Shown here: piece after piece, positions 9,075-17,042 of the stretch
Layout of the letters: the number at the start of each line of letters is the position of its first letter
Numbering within the stretch: position 1 is the stretch's first letter
NCBI RefSeq assembly: GCF_020172665.1
Contig: NZ_CP083985.1
Location: 1,580,147-1,644,146 of the forward strand
Reading direction: 5' to 3'
DNA length: 64,000 nucleotides
Origin: [Mycobacterium] zoologicum
GTDB taxonomy: Bacteria > Actinomycetota > Actinomycetes > Mycobacteriales > Mycobacteriaceae
The notes under the pieces: generated by a model
Database searches by the model: none
The model's input: the letters and a program-made list of their open reading frames with translations, nothing else
Told to the model about the DNA's origin: nothing
Made by a program: the position numbers and the translations under genes

Positions 9075-9875
9075 TCAGTGGATTGCTATCTGACTTGTGG
9101 GGTGGCCACCGAGTTGAGCCATCGTTCCCCGGGTGTGCTGAACTGTTGTTCGCCAGCGATAGTCGTAGAATCGGTACGTGCGCTGTTTGTGGTCGCGCTG
9201 ATACCGTTTCGGCGATTTCTCATGTTCAACGAGCTGCGCATCAGGCAGCAGCTGGCCTATGCCCTCGCCCGCAACTACTTCCCAGGAATTCGCCTGCTTC
9301 TCACACTTGGCTGCGAAGTTGGCCGCAAAGCCAATCACGTTGACCTCGCTATGATCCCGGCTTCCCGAACGCACGAACGTCAACCGGCCATGATCGACGC
9401 CTGCCCGAGCTTGGACCCGTCGGATCCCCACCGCCTCAAGCCGTGGGTTCAGGCCCTGCTCCACCGCGTTGAGCGCGTGGGCGCATGCCGCAAGAGCCAT
9501 CGCAGCATCCACCTGTGAATCCCTACTCGGCCCGAATCCCGCGAAGAGGCCGTCGCCGCGGAGGCCGAGCGGATACCCGCCAAAGCCGAAAGTTATCTGG
9601 ACAAAGGCACTTAGGACCGCGTGCGCGAGGTCAACCACTTCATCTTCGTCATCCCAGAATGAGCGCCCAGTGAAATCGGTCAGGTCGATGAACGCTACAG
9701 CCAACGCCGCCGAGCATCGATCGCCCACCTCGAGCTTCTCGAACGCCGGATGTCCCATCGCTTTGCTCTCCAACGAGGGGGAGGCTGATGCCTGAACTGA
9801 CCGGTGACCCGCCTGGCGGCGCCAGAAATCGCTCATGACGGAGTCGCCGAACTGATCGACCGTCAGGACGTTCAT
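9075..9875 (-). CDS. Class III nucleotide cyclase, Pycsar type (PycC-like)
   Basis: 266 residues from ATG 9875; ATG 9836 is an alternative start. The catalytic core is clear: FIDLTDFTG with metal-binding Asp 64, LRGDGLFAGFG with Asp 108, RAGVDHG near 157-163, and NVIGFAANFAAKCEK (179-193), which carries the Asn and Lys expected late in the domain. This arrangement, with no membrane or sensor domain and a membrane-effector gene two genes downstream, fits PycC pyrimidine cyclases that make cCMP or cUMP on phage infection. Product specificity cannot be decided by eye. It heads a tightly spaced minus-strand operon with the E2-like and effector genes. The protein ends in Ile-His, not Gly. Confidence 0.8.
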   Translation of the reverse strand: MNVLTVDQFGDSVMSDFWRRQAGHRSVQASASPSLESKAMGHPAFEKLEVGDRCSAALAVAFIDLTDFTGRSFWDDEDEVVDLAHAVLSAFVQITFGFGGYPLGLRGDGLFAGFGPSRDSQVDAAMALAACAHALNAVEQGLNPRLEAVGIRRVQARAGVDHGRLTFVRSGSRDHSEVNVIGFAANFAAKCEKQANSWEVVAGEGIGQLLPDAQLVEHEKSPKRYQRDHKQRTYRFYDYRWRTTVQHTRGTMAQLGGHPTSQIAIH

Positions 9876-10010
9876 CGGTTAGGCCGCCGATCAGCTAGTA
9901 GGTGAACCCACGCCGACACCCGTCCGCGGTCATGACGCCCGGGAGCCGAGTGGAAGCGGAACTCGTACTTTTCAGTATGCACGCACCAACCGACAGGACC
10001 GCGTAGTTCC

Positions 10011-11819
10011 GTGGCGTGTCGCGAACGTGTCCTCCACATGTCTAACTGGGTAAATTCGCCCTGGGGCGCTGGGACGTTCAGTAATTGCGACGAGGCCCAT
10101 CGCAGCATCTACGGAGTGTGGCGCGGGGTTTTGGAGTATTTCGACGCCCACATCGTCGGGCTGACCGCCACCCCGGGCAAGCAGACCTTCGGGTTCTTCC
10201 GGCAGAACCTGGTCTCGGAGTACACCTATCCGGAGTCGGTGGCAGACGGTGTCAACGTCGACTTCGACATCTACCGCATCCGCACCAAGATCAGCGAGCA
10301 AGGTAGCCGGATCGACGCCGGAACCATCGTGCCGAAAGTCGATCGCCGCACCCGTGTGCAGCGCCTCGAAACCCTTGATGAGGACCTGGAATACGGCACG
10401 ACCGACCTCGACCGCAATGTCACCACCCCCGATCAGATCCGCACCGTGTTGGAGACCTTCCGGGACCGGTTGTTCACCGAGATCTTCCCGGGGCGCTCCA
10501 CCGTGCCCAAGACGCTCATCTTCGCCAAGGACGACAACCATGCCGAGGAGATCGTCACCCAGGTCCGGCAGGTGTTCGGCAAGGGCAACGACTTCGCCGC
10601 CAAGATCACCTACAACGCCCGCAATCCCAAAGAACAACTCCAAGCGTTGCGCACCAGCCCGGCCCTGCGGATCGCGGTCACCGTCGACATGATCGCCACC
10701 GGTACCGACGTCAAACCGCTGGAATGCGTGTTCTTCATGCGTGATGTGCGCTCCGCCCAGTACTTCGAACAGATGAAAGGTCGTGGGGCGCGGACCATCG
10801 CCTCAGCGGACTTTCGGTCGGTCACTCCCGATGCCGACAATAAGACTCGATTCGTCATCGTCGACGCGGTCGGGGTCACCGAGCATCCGTTTGTCGAGCC
10901 GCCGTTGAACCGGCAGAAATCGGTGAGCCTGAAGAAGCTGCTGGACAAGGCCGCCGCGCTGACCCTGACCGAGGACGAGGCGGCCACGCTGGCGTCGCGG
11001 CTGGCGAAGCTCGAACTCGACCTCACCGATGAGGAACGCCACGAGCTCGACGACGTTGCCGGGCGGTCTGTGCGTGACATCGTGCGGTCCCTGGTCGGCG
11101 CGGTTGATCCGGCGACGACCTCAGCGGAGGTCATCGAGCCGGCCGTTCAACCCATTGCGTCAAACCCGGAGCTGCGCAACCGGATTCTGGAGCTGCGCCG
11201 TGCCCATGATCGGGTGATCGATGAAGTCAGCAGCGACGAGCTCCTGGAGGCCGGCGGGGTGGTCGACACCGAGCGGGCCCGCTCGATCGTGGAATCCTGG
11301 CAGGCGTACCTCGATGAGCACCGCGACGAGATCACCGCGATTCAGCTCGGTTACGAGGCCGGTCAGCAGCGCATCGACTTCGCGCACATCCAGGGACTGG
11401 CGGTCCGGATCGCGCGCCCGCCGCACAACTGGACGCCCGAAATCCTCTGGGATGCCTACGCGGCGGTCGACGCAGCCAAGGTGCACACCTGCGCGACCCA
11501 TACACTCACCGACCTGGTGTCGCTGATCCGGTACACCGTCGGCGTCGACGACGAACTGGTTCCCTACGGCGAGCGGGTGCGCGAGAGGTACGCGGGCTGG
11601 CTGGCTCAGCAGCAACAGGCGGGTGTGGAGTTCACCGACGCCGAGCGCTGGTGGCTGGACCGGATGGTGTCGGTGATTGCCAGCTCAGCGGGTATCCGCG
11701 TCGAGGATCTTGACGACGCACCGTTCAGCGAGCGCGGTGGAACCGATGGGGCGATAAGGGATTTGGGGGATCGGGCGGGAGAGTTGGTTGACGAGTTAAA
11801 TGCGGAGTTGACAGCGTGA
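10011..11819 (+). pseudogene. hsdR: Type I restriction subunit HsdR, N-terminal half missing
   Basis: The 602-residue frame becomes recognisable at about 10086 with CDEAHRSIYG, the motif II region of HsdR. It then runs normally: LTATPGKQTFGFF, TLIFAKDD, VDMIATGTDVKP and YFEQMKGRGAR (motifs III to VI), then the HsdM-binding C-terminal region. HsdR proteins are usually 900-1100 residues. The nuclease domain and Walker A motor half are absent from the 10 kb upstream, and the 25 codons before the DEAH box match nothing. The junction coincides with the end of the defence cargo, so insertion or deletion has cut the gene. The protein, if made, lacks ATP binding and cleavage. Its stop overlaps the hsdS start (GTGA). 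Confidence 0.85.
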
Positions 11820-13060
11820 GGTGGTCGGTCCGGCCGTTAGACACGCTTGCTGAAACTGCGCTCGGCAAGATGCTCGACAAGGGCAGGTCAAAAGGCTTAC
11901 CGAAGGTCCCTTACCTGCGCAACATCAACGTGCAGTGGGGACGCATCGACACGGGTGACCTGAAGACGATGGAACTCGCGGACGCCGAGCGAGCGCGATT
12001 CGGTGTCAGGGCGGGCGATCTTCTTGTCTGCGAGGGGGGAGAGATCGGGCGATGCGCAATCTGGCAGGGCCGAGCGGAATACATGGCCTATCAGAAGGCA
12101 CTACACCGAATCCGACCCCATGAGTCGCTGGACAGCCGGTTCCTGCGCTACCTGCTGGAGCATTACTCAGGCAATGGCACACTCGCCGGCCTCAGCACGG
12201 GATCGACGATTGCGCACCTGCCCCAGCAACAATTGCGACGGATTCCGGTGCCGCATCCACCCCTCGACGAACAGCGACGCATAGTCGATCTGCTCGAAGA
12301 CCACCTCTCCCGCCTCGATGCCGCTGAGGCCTCACTGTGGTTGGCAGTTCGCAAATTGGATGCGATGGTGACGTCATCTCTCGCCGCGCACACCACTGCG
12401 GAGTGTCCATCGTTGCGACACAGTACCGTTGGTGCGGAAGCTGAACTCGTCGAGTATGGGTCTAGCGCCAAATGTGGTCCTGCAGAGGATGACTCATCTG
12501 TTCCAGTTCTGCGTATGGGGAATCTTCAAGGCGGAGAGCTCGTCTGGGATTCCCTCAAGTACCTACCTGCGGCACACGAGCATTTTCCCAAGCTTTTGCT
12601 CCAGCGGGGTGATCTTCTCTTCAACCGCACTAATAGCGCTGAGCTCGTCGGGAAATCTGCGGTCTTCGGCGGCGGCGTGGTCGCGTCTTTCGCCTCCTAC
12701 CTGATACGAGTTCGGTTCAAGCCTGACGCAAATCCAGATTGGGTGAACATGGTTATCAACAGTCCAGTGGGCCGAGGCTACGTCGCGTCGGTGATTTCCC
12801 AGCAGGTCGGGCAAGCCAACGTGAACGGCACAAAACTCAAGGCGTTTCCGCTGCCCCTTCCGGATTGCATAGAGCAAGATCGCCGAGTCCGGGAACACTA
12901 CGAAGTTCTGTCGAAGCGCAACCGCCTTCGGCAAGCGATCAATGACACCGCCTCGCGATCAGTAGCACTCCGCCGTGCATTGCTCGCTGCAGCCTTCTCC
13001 GGCCGCCTGACAGGCTCACCCTTTGACCTGTCAGCGATTGACGAGACGATCAACGCATGA
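11816..13060 (+). CDS. hsdS: Type I restriction specificity subunit HsdS
   Basis: 414 residues from GTG 11816, overlapping the hsdR remnant stop. It shows the two-repeat HsdS architecture: a first target-recognition domain ending in STGSTIAHLPQQQL and IPVPHPPLDEQRRIV, a conserved coiled coil, then a second target-recognition domain with LLFNRTNS and another coil ending RRALLAAAFSGRL. Both halves are intact, so it can still direct HsdM to a bipartite site. The second half (from about 12400) is visibly less GC-rich than the first, as expected if target-recognition domains are exchanged by recombination. The next gene's ATG overlaps this stop (ATGA). Confidence 0.92.
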   Translation: MRWSVRPLDTLAETALGKMLDKGRSKGLPKVPYLRNINVQWGRIDTGDLKTMELADAERARFGVRAGDLLVCEGGEIGRCAIWQGRAEYMAYQKALHRIRPHESLDSRFLRYLLEHYSGNGTLAGLSTGSTIAHLPQQQLRRIPVPHPPLDEQRRIVDLLEDHLSRLDAAEASLWLAVRKLDAMVTSSLAAHTTAECPSLRHSTVGAEAELVEYGSSAKCGPAEDDSSVPVLRMGNLQGGELVWDSLKYLPAAHEHFPKLLLQRGDLLFNRTNSAELVGKSAVFGGGVVASFASYLIRVRFKPDANPDWVNMVINSPVGRGYVASVISQQVGQANVNGTKLKAFPLPLPDCIEQDRRVREHYEVLSKRNRLRQAINDTASRSVALRRALLAAAFSGRLTGSPFDLSAIDETINA

Positions 13061-13957
13061 GCGGCAAGCAGATCAAAGCTGTTCCTCGTCGACGGCACAC
13101 CCGGCGGGTTGACCACGGCGGAGATCACCAACTGGACCGGCCATGTGCTCTCTGGCAGCCGTTCGGACCTGGCGGATCTGCTCAAGCGTGACGAAGCCCA
13201 ACGCACCGGGGCCTACATCCTGCTGGGTGATGACGAGGCGGCCGTCGGCAACACCCGCTGCTATATCGGGGAAGCCGACATCGTCGCCGAACGGCTGCGC
13301 TATCACCAGCGGGAGAAAGATTTCTGGGACCGGGTGGTGGTCATCACGTCCAAGGACGCCAACCTGACCAAGGCCCACGGCCGTTACTTGGAGTCTCGGC
13401 TGATCGCGTTGGCGACACGCGCCGGCCGGGTCACGCTGGAGAACGGCACCGCTCCCGCGCTCCCGGCGCTGCCCGAGGCGGACGCCTCGGATATGGACTA
13501 TTTCGTGTCCCAGCTGCAGATCGTGCTGCCGGTGCTCGGCGTCAACGCCATCCGGGTTCCGGTGGCCAAACCCGTGGCGCCCGCGGCTTCCCCAGCGGCC
13601 GAATCACCGATCTTCCGGCTCCGGCACGCCAAGCTCGGCGTCGATGCGCAAGCCCAGCAGATCGACGGGGAGTTCACCGTGCTGCCGGGTTCGCTCGTCG
13701 TCGGGGCCTGGCACGGCGTCGGCAAAGCCGACAGCACCATGAAGGCCTACGCCTCCTATCGGGCTCAGCACGAGCAACTCATCGCCAACGGCGCCATCGC
13801 GGTCGACGGTGCGATCGGCCGGATCACCCGTAGCGTCGTGTTCACCTCCCCATCGACCGCCGGTGCCGTCGCGCTGGGCCGGTCCTGCAACGGCCGGCGC
13901 GAGTGGATCTCGTCGGAAGGGACCTTCGGCGCGTGGGAGAGCCGGGGGGTCGAGTAG
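13057..13957 (+). pseudogene. GIY-YIG nuclease / DUF4357 protein with a 1-base frameshift near its start
   Basis: The body (RTGAYILLGDD, CYIGEAD, ERLRYHQREKDFW) is a GIY-YIG family protein, and the C-terminus (RSCNGRREW.S..GTFGAWE) matches DUF4357. Such proteins often sit in type I loci and begin M-x-x-K-Q-I-(K/R)-L-F-L-V-D-G-T-P. That sequence is present from ATG 13057, which overlaps the hsdS stop as ATGA, but only if one extra base near 13078 is ignored. As written, MSGKQIK then shifts out of frame, and the 282-residue body frame has only a TTG at 13109 as a start. It is either a real inactivating or slippage mutation or a sequencing error. Confidence 0.75.
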
Positions 13958-14007
13958 TGCCGGCAGCGTTGGGCAGCGGCACCGACCTGTCGGAGGCGAC
14001 TGCCACC

Positions 14008-14838
14008 ATGTGCAAACGGGGTGCAGTTCGACGACGAGGGCAAAACAGCGTGGACGGTCCGCAGGTACATGGCGAGGTACCGGAGCAAAAGAATTGCCCC
14101 GGCGCGGCGACCGCGGGAGCGGCCTCGTCCGGGGCTTACCGTAATCAGGATACCCTCGCCGATGGGGCCGCGCCAGCGTCCGTCGATATCACTGAGTTGA
14201 GCAGGCTACTGAGCGCGGGTCGGCTTGCGACGTATATCGATGCATGCGGAGGTAACCAGGAAAGGGCCTTGCGGTTGTACGCCTGGAACGTGGCAGTGGC
14301 GTCGGCGTTCTGGGGCGGGTTCAATGTGCTCGAAGTCGCGGTGCGCAATGTAATCCACAGCCAACTGGCGCGACTTGCCGGGCGGGAGGACTGGTGGACC
14401 GGAGGACTTCGTTTGCATCCGTTTGAGCAGCAGCGCATCGCGGACGCGATTTCGACGGCGCGACGGGCGAAAGGTGACAGGATGCTGCCCGGGCATGTGG
14501 TCGCCGAGCTCAGCTTCGGCTTCTGGACGGGTTTACTCGCCAACCGCTATCACCAACGACTGTGGGTACCCGCGCTGAGCCAGGCATTTCCGTGCCTGAC
14601 GGGCCCGCGCCGTGAGCTGCATCGCCAGCAGGAGAGTCTGCGCAAGCTGCGCAATCGGATCGCCCACCATGAGCCGATCTTTGGCAGGGACCTCGCTGCA
14701 GATCACGATCGACTCATGAGCGTCTTGAGTGCGATTTCGCCTGCCGCAGTTGTGTGGGTTCAGAGCAACTCACGCGTCCCCGATGCCCTCGCCGGCCGCA
14801 CGTCAGTGACGACTGGCGTTGCAAGCAGCACATTCTAG
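14008..14838 (+). CDS. HEPN-family (Abi-like) putative RNase in the type I locus
   Basis: 276 residues if translated from ATG 14008; the first 60 look low-complexity and the true start may be later. The core is all-helical, with LRKLRNRIAHHEPIFGRD at 211-228. R215-x4-H220 is the R-x4-6-H motif of HEPN RNases, and the surrounding pattern resembles Abi-type abortive infection proteins. No second nuclease or antitoxin is seen. It lies between the GIY-YIG gene and hsdM, on the same strand, about 50 bp after the former. HEPN genes inside type I loci often encode anticodon- or RNA-cleaving toxins held in check by the restriction complex; with hsdR broken, control of this one is an open question. 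Confidence 0.6.
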   Translation: MCKRGAVRRRGQNSVDGPQVHGEVPEQKNCPGAATAGAASSGAYRNQDTLADGAAPASVDITELSRLLSAGRLATYIDACGGNQERALRLYAWNVAVASAFWGGFNVLEVAVRNVIHSQLARLAGREDWWTGGLRLHPFEQQRIADAISTARRAKGDRMLPGHVVAELSFGFWTGLLANRYHQRLWVPALSQAFPCLTGPRRELHRQQESLRKLRNRIAHHEPIFGRDLAADHDRLMSVLSAISPAAVVWVQSNSRVPDALAGRTSVTTGVASSTF

Positions 14839-14852
14839 GAAGAGGCGGCCAT

Positions 14853-16373
14853 ATGGCGACCGACAATGATGATGTCAGGGTTACAACAGCGTCTGATTCG
14901 CGTCGTCTTGTCGACAAGCTCTGGTCCTACTGCAATGTGCTGCGCGATGACGGCGTCGGCGTCATCGAGTACACCGAGCAGCTCACGTACCTGTTGTTTT
15001 TGAAGATGGCGCACGAGCGGGCCACCCGAAAGCTCAACCCGCAGCAGATCGTTCCCAGCGAGTACTCGTGGCAGACGCTCCTGGACGCCGAGGGCACCAG
15101 ACTTGAGGTCAAATACACCGAGATCCTGGTCGCTCTCGCCCAGCAGCCCGGCACGCTGGGCACCATCTTCCGCAAGGCGCAGAACAGGATTCAAGACCCG
15201 GCAAAGCTCAAACGGCTGATCGTCGATCTGATCGACAAAGAGAACTGGTCAGCGTCGGGAACCGACCTCAAAGGCGACGCCTACGAGTCGCTGCTGGCCA
15301 AAGGCGCCTCCGACAAGGGCTCCGGAGCCGGTCAATATTTCACCCCGCGCGATCTGATCCGGGCGATCGTCGACGTGATTGACCCCACGGCCACCGACAC
15401 GGTCGTGGACCCGGCCTGCGGCACCGGCGGTTTTCTGCTGGTCGCCCACGAACACGCCGCGAGCGATGCCGACAACCTCACCCCGCCGCAGCGCAAGCAT
15501 CTGCGTGACGACTTCGTCTCCGGCTACGAGCTGGTCGACGGCACGGCTCGGCTGGCCGCGATGAACCTGCTGCTGCACGGCATCGGCACCGCCGACGGCG
15601 ACTCACTGATCGACGTGCGAGATGCCCTGGTCGCCGACCCCGGTCAGCGTTGGTCAGTGGTGTTGTCCAACCCGCCCTTTGGCCGCAAGTCCTCGCTGAC
15701 GATGGTCGGTGCTGACGGCCGCGAGGTCCGCGAGGACATCGAGATCGAGCGGCAGGATTTCGTCGTCACCACCAGCAACAAGCAGCTGAACTTCTTGCAG
15801 CACATCATGACGATCCTGGACATCAACGGCCGCGCCGCCGTCGTCCTACCTGACAATGTGTTGTTCGAGGGCGGTGCGGGGGAGACATTGCGGCGGAAAT
15901 TGTTGGCCGACTTCGATCTTCATACGATGCTGCGTCTGCCCACCGGGATCTTCTACGCCCAGGGCGTCAAGGCCAATGTGCTGTTCTTCGACAAGAAGCC
16001 CGCCTCCGAACAGCCCTGGACCACCAAACTCTGGGTGTACGACTTGCGTACCAACCAGCATTTCACGCTCAAGCAGAACCCGTTGCGCCGCCAGCACCTC
16101 GACGAGTTCGTCGATCTCTATCTCAGTGGCAAGCCACGCGACGAACGTGTCGAGTCGGAGCGGTGGAAGGCGTTCAGCTACGACGAGGTGATCGCCCGCG
16201 ACAAGGTGAACCTCGACATCACCTGGCTGCGCGATGATTCACTGGAGGACACCGACAACCTGCCGGCACCCGAGATCATCGCCCGCGAGATCGTCGAAGA
16301 CTTGACCGCTGCCCTTGCTGAGTTCGAGGCGGTGGCGGCGGCTCTGGAGGCTGCGGCGAACGGGCCGAGGTAG
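14853..16373 (+). CDS. hsdM: Type I DNA methyltransferase subunit HsdM
   Basis: 506 residues from ATG 14853, preceded by AGGAAGAGG. An upstream in-frame start would only add 33 residues that overlap the HEPN gene. The N-terminal helical domain (to about 150) precedes GAGQYFTPRDLI, motif I DPACGTGGFLL (186-196) and motif IV SNPPFG (272-277), the N6-adenine methyltransferase signature. HsdM pairs with HsdS as M2S1 to methylate the bipartite type I target. All visible motifs are intact, so modification may persist although hsdR is truncated. The order R-S-nuclease-HEPN-M differs from the common R-M-S or M-S-R order. Confidence 0.93.
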   Translation: MATDNDDVRVTTASDSRRLVDKLWSYCNVLRDDGVGVIEYTEQLTYLLFLKMAHERATRKLNPQQIVPSEYSWQTLLDAEGTRLEVKYTEILVALAQQPGTLGTIFRKAQNRIQDPAKLKRLIVDLIDKENWSASGTDLKGDAYESLLAKGASDKGSGAGQYFTPRDLIRAIVDVIDPTATDTVVDPACGTGGFLLVAHEHAASDADNLTPPQRKHLRDDFVSGYELVDGTARLAAMNLLLHGIGTADGDSLIDVRDALVADPGQRWSVVLSNPPFGRKSSLTMVGADGREVREDIEIERQDFVVTTSNKQLNFLQHIMTILDINGRAAVVLPDNVLFEGGAGETLRRKLLADFDLHTMLRLPTGIFYAQGVKANVLFFDKKPASEQPWTTKLWVYDLRTNQHFTLKQNPLRRQHLDEFVDLYLSGKPRDERVESERWKAFSYDEVIARDKVNLDITWLRDDSLEDTDNLPAPEIIAREIVEDLTAALAEFEAVAAALEAAANGPR

Positions 16374-16378
16374 CGGGG

Positions 16379-17020
16379 TCAACCGTTGGTCAGCATGGCG
16401 TCGAGCAGGCGGTGCACCACGTTGCTCACCTCGGCGCGCGTCTGCTCGGGGTCGTCGGCTGTCGCGATCAGCATCGCGGCCTCGTCCAGTGCGCCGATCA
16501 GTACGTGTGCCAGCGCGCGGACCGGCTGTTCGGGGAGTTGCCCGGCTTTCATCGCCTCGCTGAGCAGTTGCTCGGTCATGCCCAGGCTGTAACGCTGTGC
16601 CACATCGCGAAAGCCGTCCCAGCCCAGGACATTCGGGGCGTCGAGCAGGATGATCTGGCGTACCTCGGGGTCGTCGGCCACTACCAGCCAGCTGTCCGCC
16701 GCCGACCGCAACGCGGCGGCGGGAGTGGTAGCAGCGGAGGCGGCCACCGCATCGGCAAGGCGCGCCATGATGTCCGCCTCGACGGCCTCCACGACCGCCA
16801 GGAACAGCGCCGCCTTGTCCGGGAACTGGTGATACATCGCGCCGCGGGTCACGCCGGCGGCCTCGGCGATCTCGGGCGTGCCCACGGCGGCATACCCGCG
16901 CGCCCCCCACAACGTGCGGGCAGCGCTGGTCAGCGCGGCGCGAGTGGCGGCCGAGCGCTCGGCCTGCGTCCGACGCTTGATTTCCGTACAGGCTGTCGGT
17001 AAGTTATCGGCAGGTTGCAC
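16379..17020 (-). CDS. TetR-family transcriptional regulator
   Basis: 213 residues from GTG 17020. Residues about 17-65 form the TetR DNA-binding domain (RAALTSAARTLWGARGYAAV, then the recognition helix around VTRGAMYHQFPDKAALF). The rest is an all-helical ligand domain. It is divergent from an alpha/beta hydrolase gene with only 22 bp between start codons, so any shared operator must overlap coding sequence. It is likely a local repressor of the hydrolase, responding to an unknown hydrophobic ligand. It converges on hsdM with a 5-bp gap and marks the right border of the defence island. Confidence 0.85.
   Translation of the reverse strand: MQPADNLPTACTEIKRRTQAERSAATRAALTSAARTLWGARGYAAVGTPEIAEAAGVTRGAMYHQFPDKAALFLAVVEAVEADIMARLADAVAASAATTPAAALRSAADSWLVVADDPEVRQIILLDAPNVLGWDGFRDVAQRYSLGMTEQLLSEAMKAGQLPEQPVRALAHVLIGALDEAAMLIATADDPEQTRAEVSNVVHRLLDAMLTNG
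16993..17013. promoter_or_regulatory. Candidate TetR operator palindrome
   Basis: Imperfect 21-bp palindrome CTGTCGGTAAGTTATCGGCAG; 8 of 10 symmetric pairs are complementary around a central G. It lies inside the first codons of the tetR gene and about 30 bp upstream of the divergent hydrolase start, where an autoregulatory TetR site would be expected given the very short intergenic gap. Assignment is from symmetry and position only. Confidence 0.4.
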
Positions 17021-17042
17021 GTAACTATGTTAGGAGCTTCCC

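Larger units (their letters stand above)
1..10085. mobile_element. Inferred defence-carrying mobile element (left end outside window)
   Basis: This is an inference from layout. The segment starts in a gene that overlaps a DUF6262 gene, a family normally found as the third gene of Tn554-like recombinase cassettes. It carries only defence-type cargo: a methyltransferase pair, a GIY-YIG helicase, an Mrr-like nuclease and a Pycsar-type operon. It stops abruptly at about 10086, where an hsdR reading frame becomes recognisable in mid-domain at its DEAH box. No terminal repeats or target duplication can be tested because the left end is not in the window. The bases from about 6140 to 9880 look less GC-rich than the flanking mycobacterial DNA. 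The alternative is several independent insertions or a deletion that removed the front of hsdR. Confidence 0.4.

Noticed and set aside
9075-9875. CBASS nucleotidyltransferase (because of the E2-like neighbour)
   Set aside because: The motifs FIDLTDFT, RGDG and the late Asn/Lys are those of a class III cyclase, not the GS-DxD core of CD-NTases.
13990-14110. Possible extra small gene (VQFDDEGKTAWTVRRYMARY) between the GIY-YIG and HEPN genes
   Set aside because: Looks somewhat protein-like but is short, overlaps the HEPN reading frame and has no match I can name; could equally be a remnant or chance.
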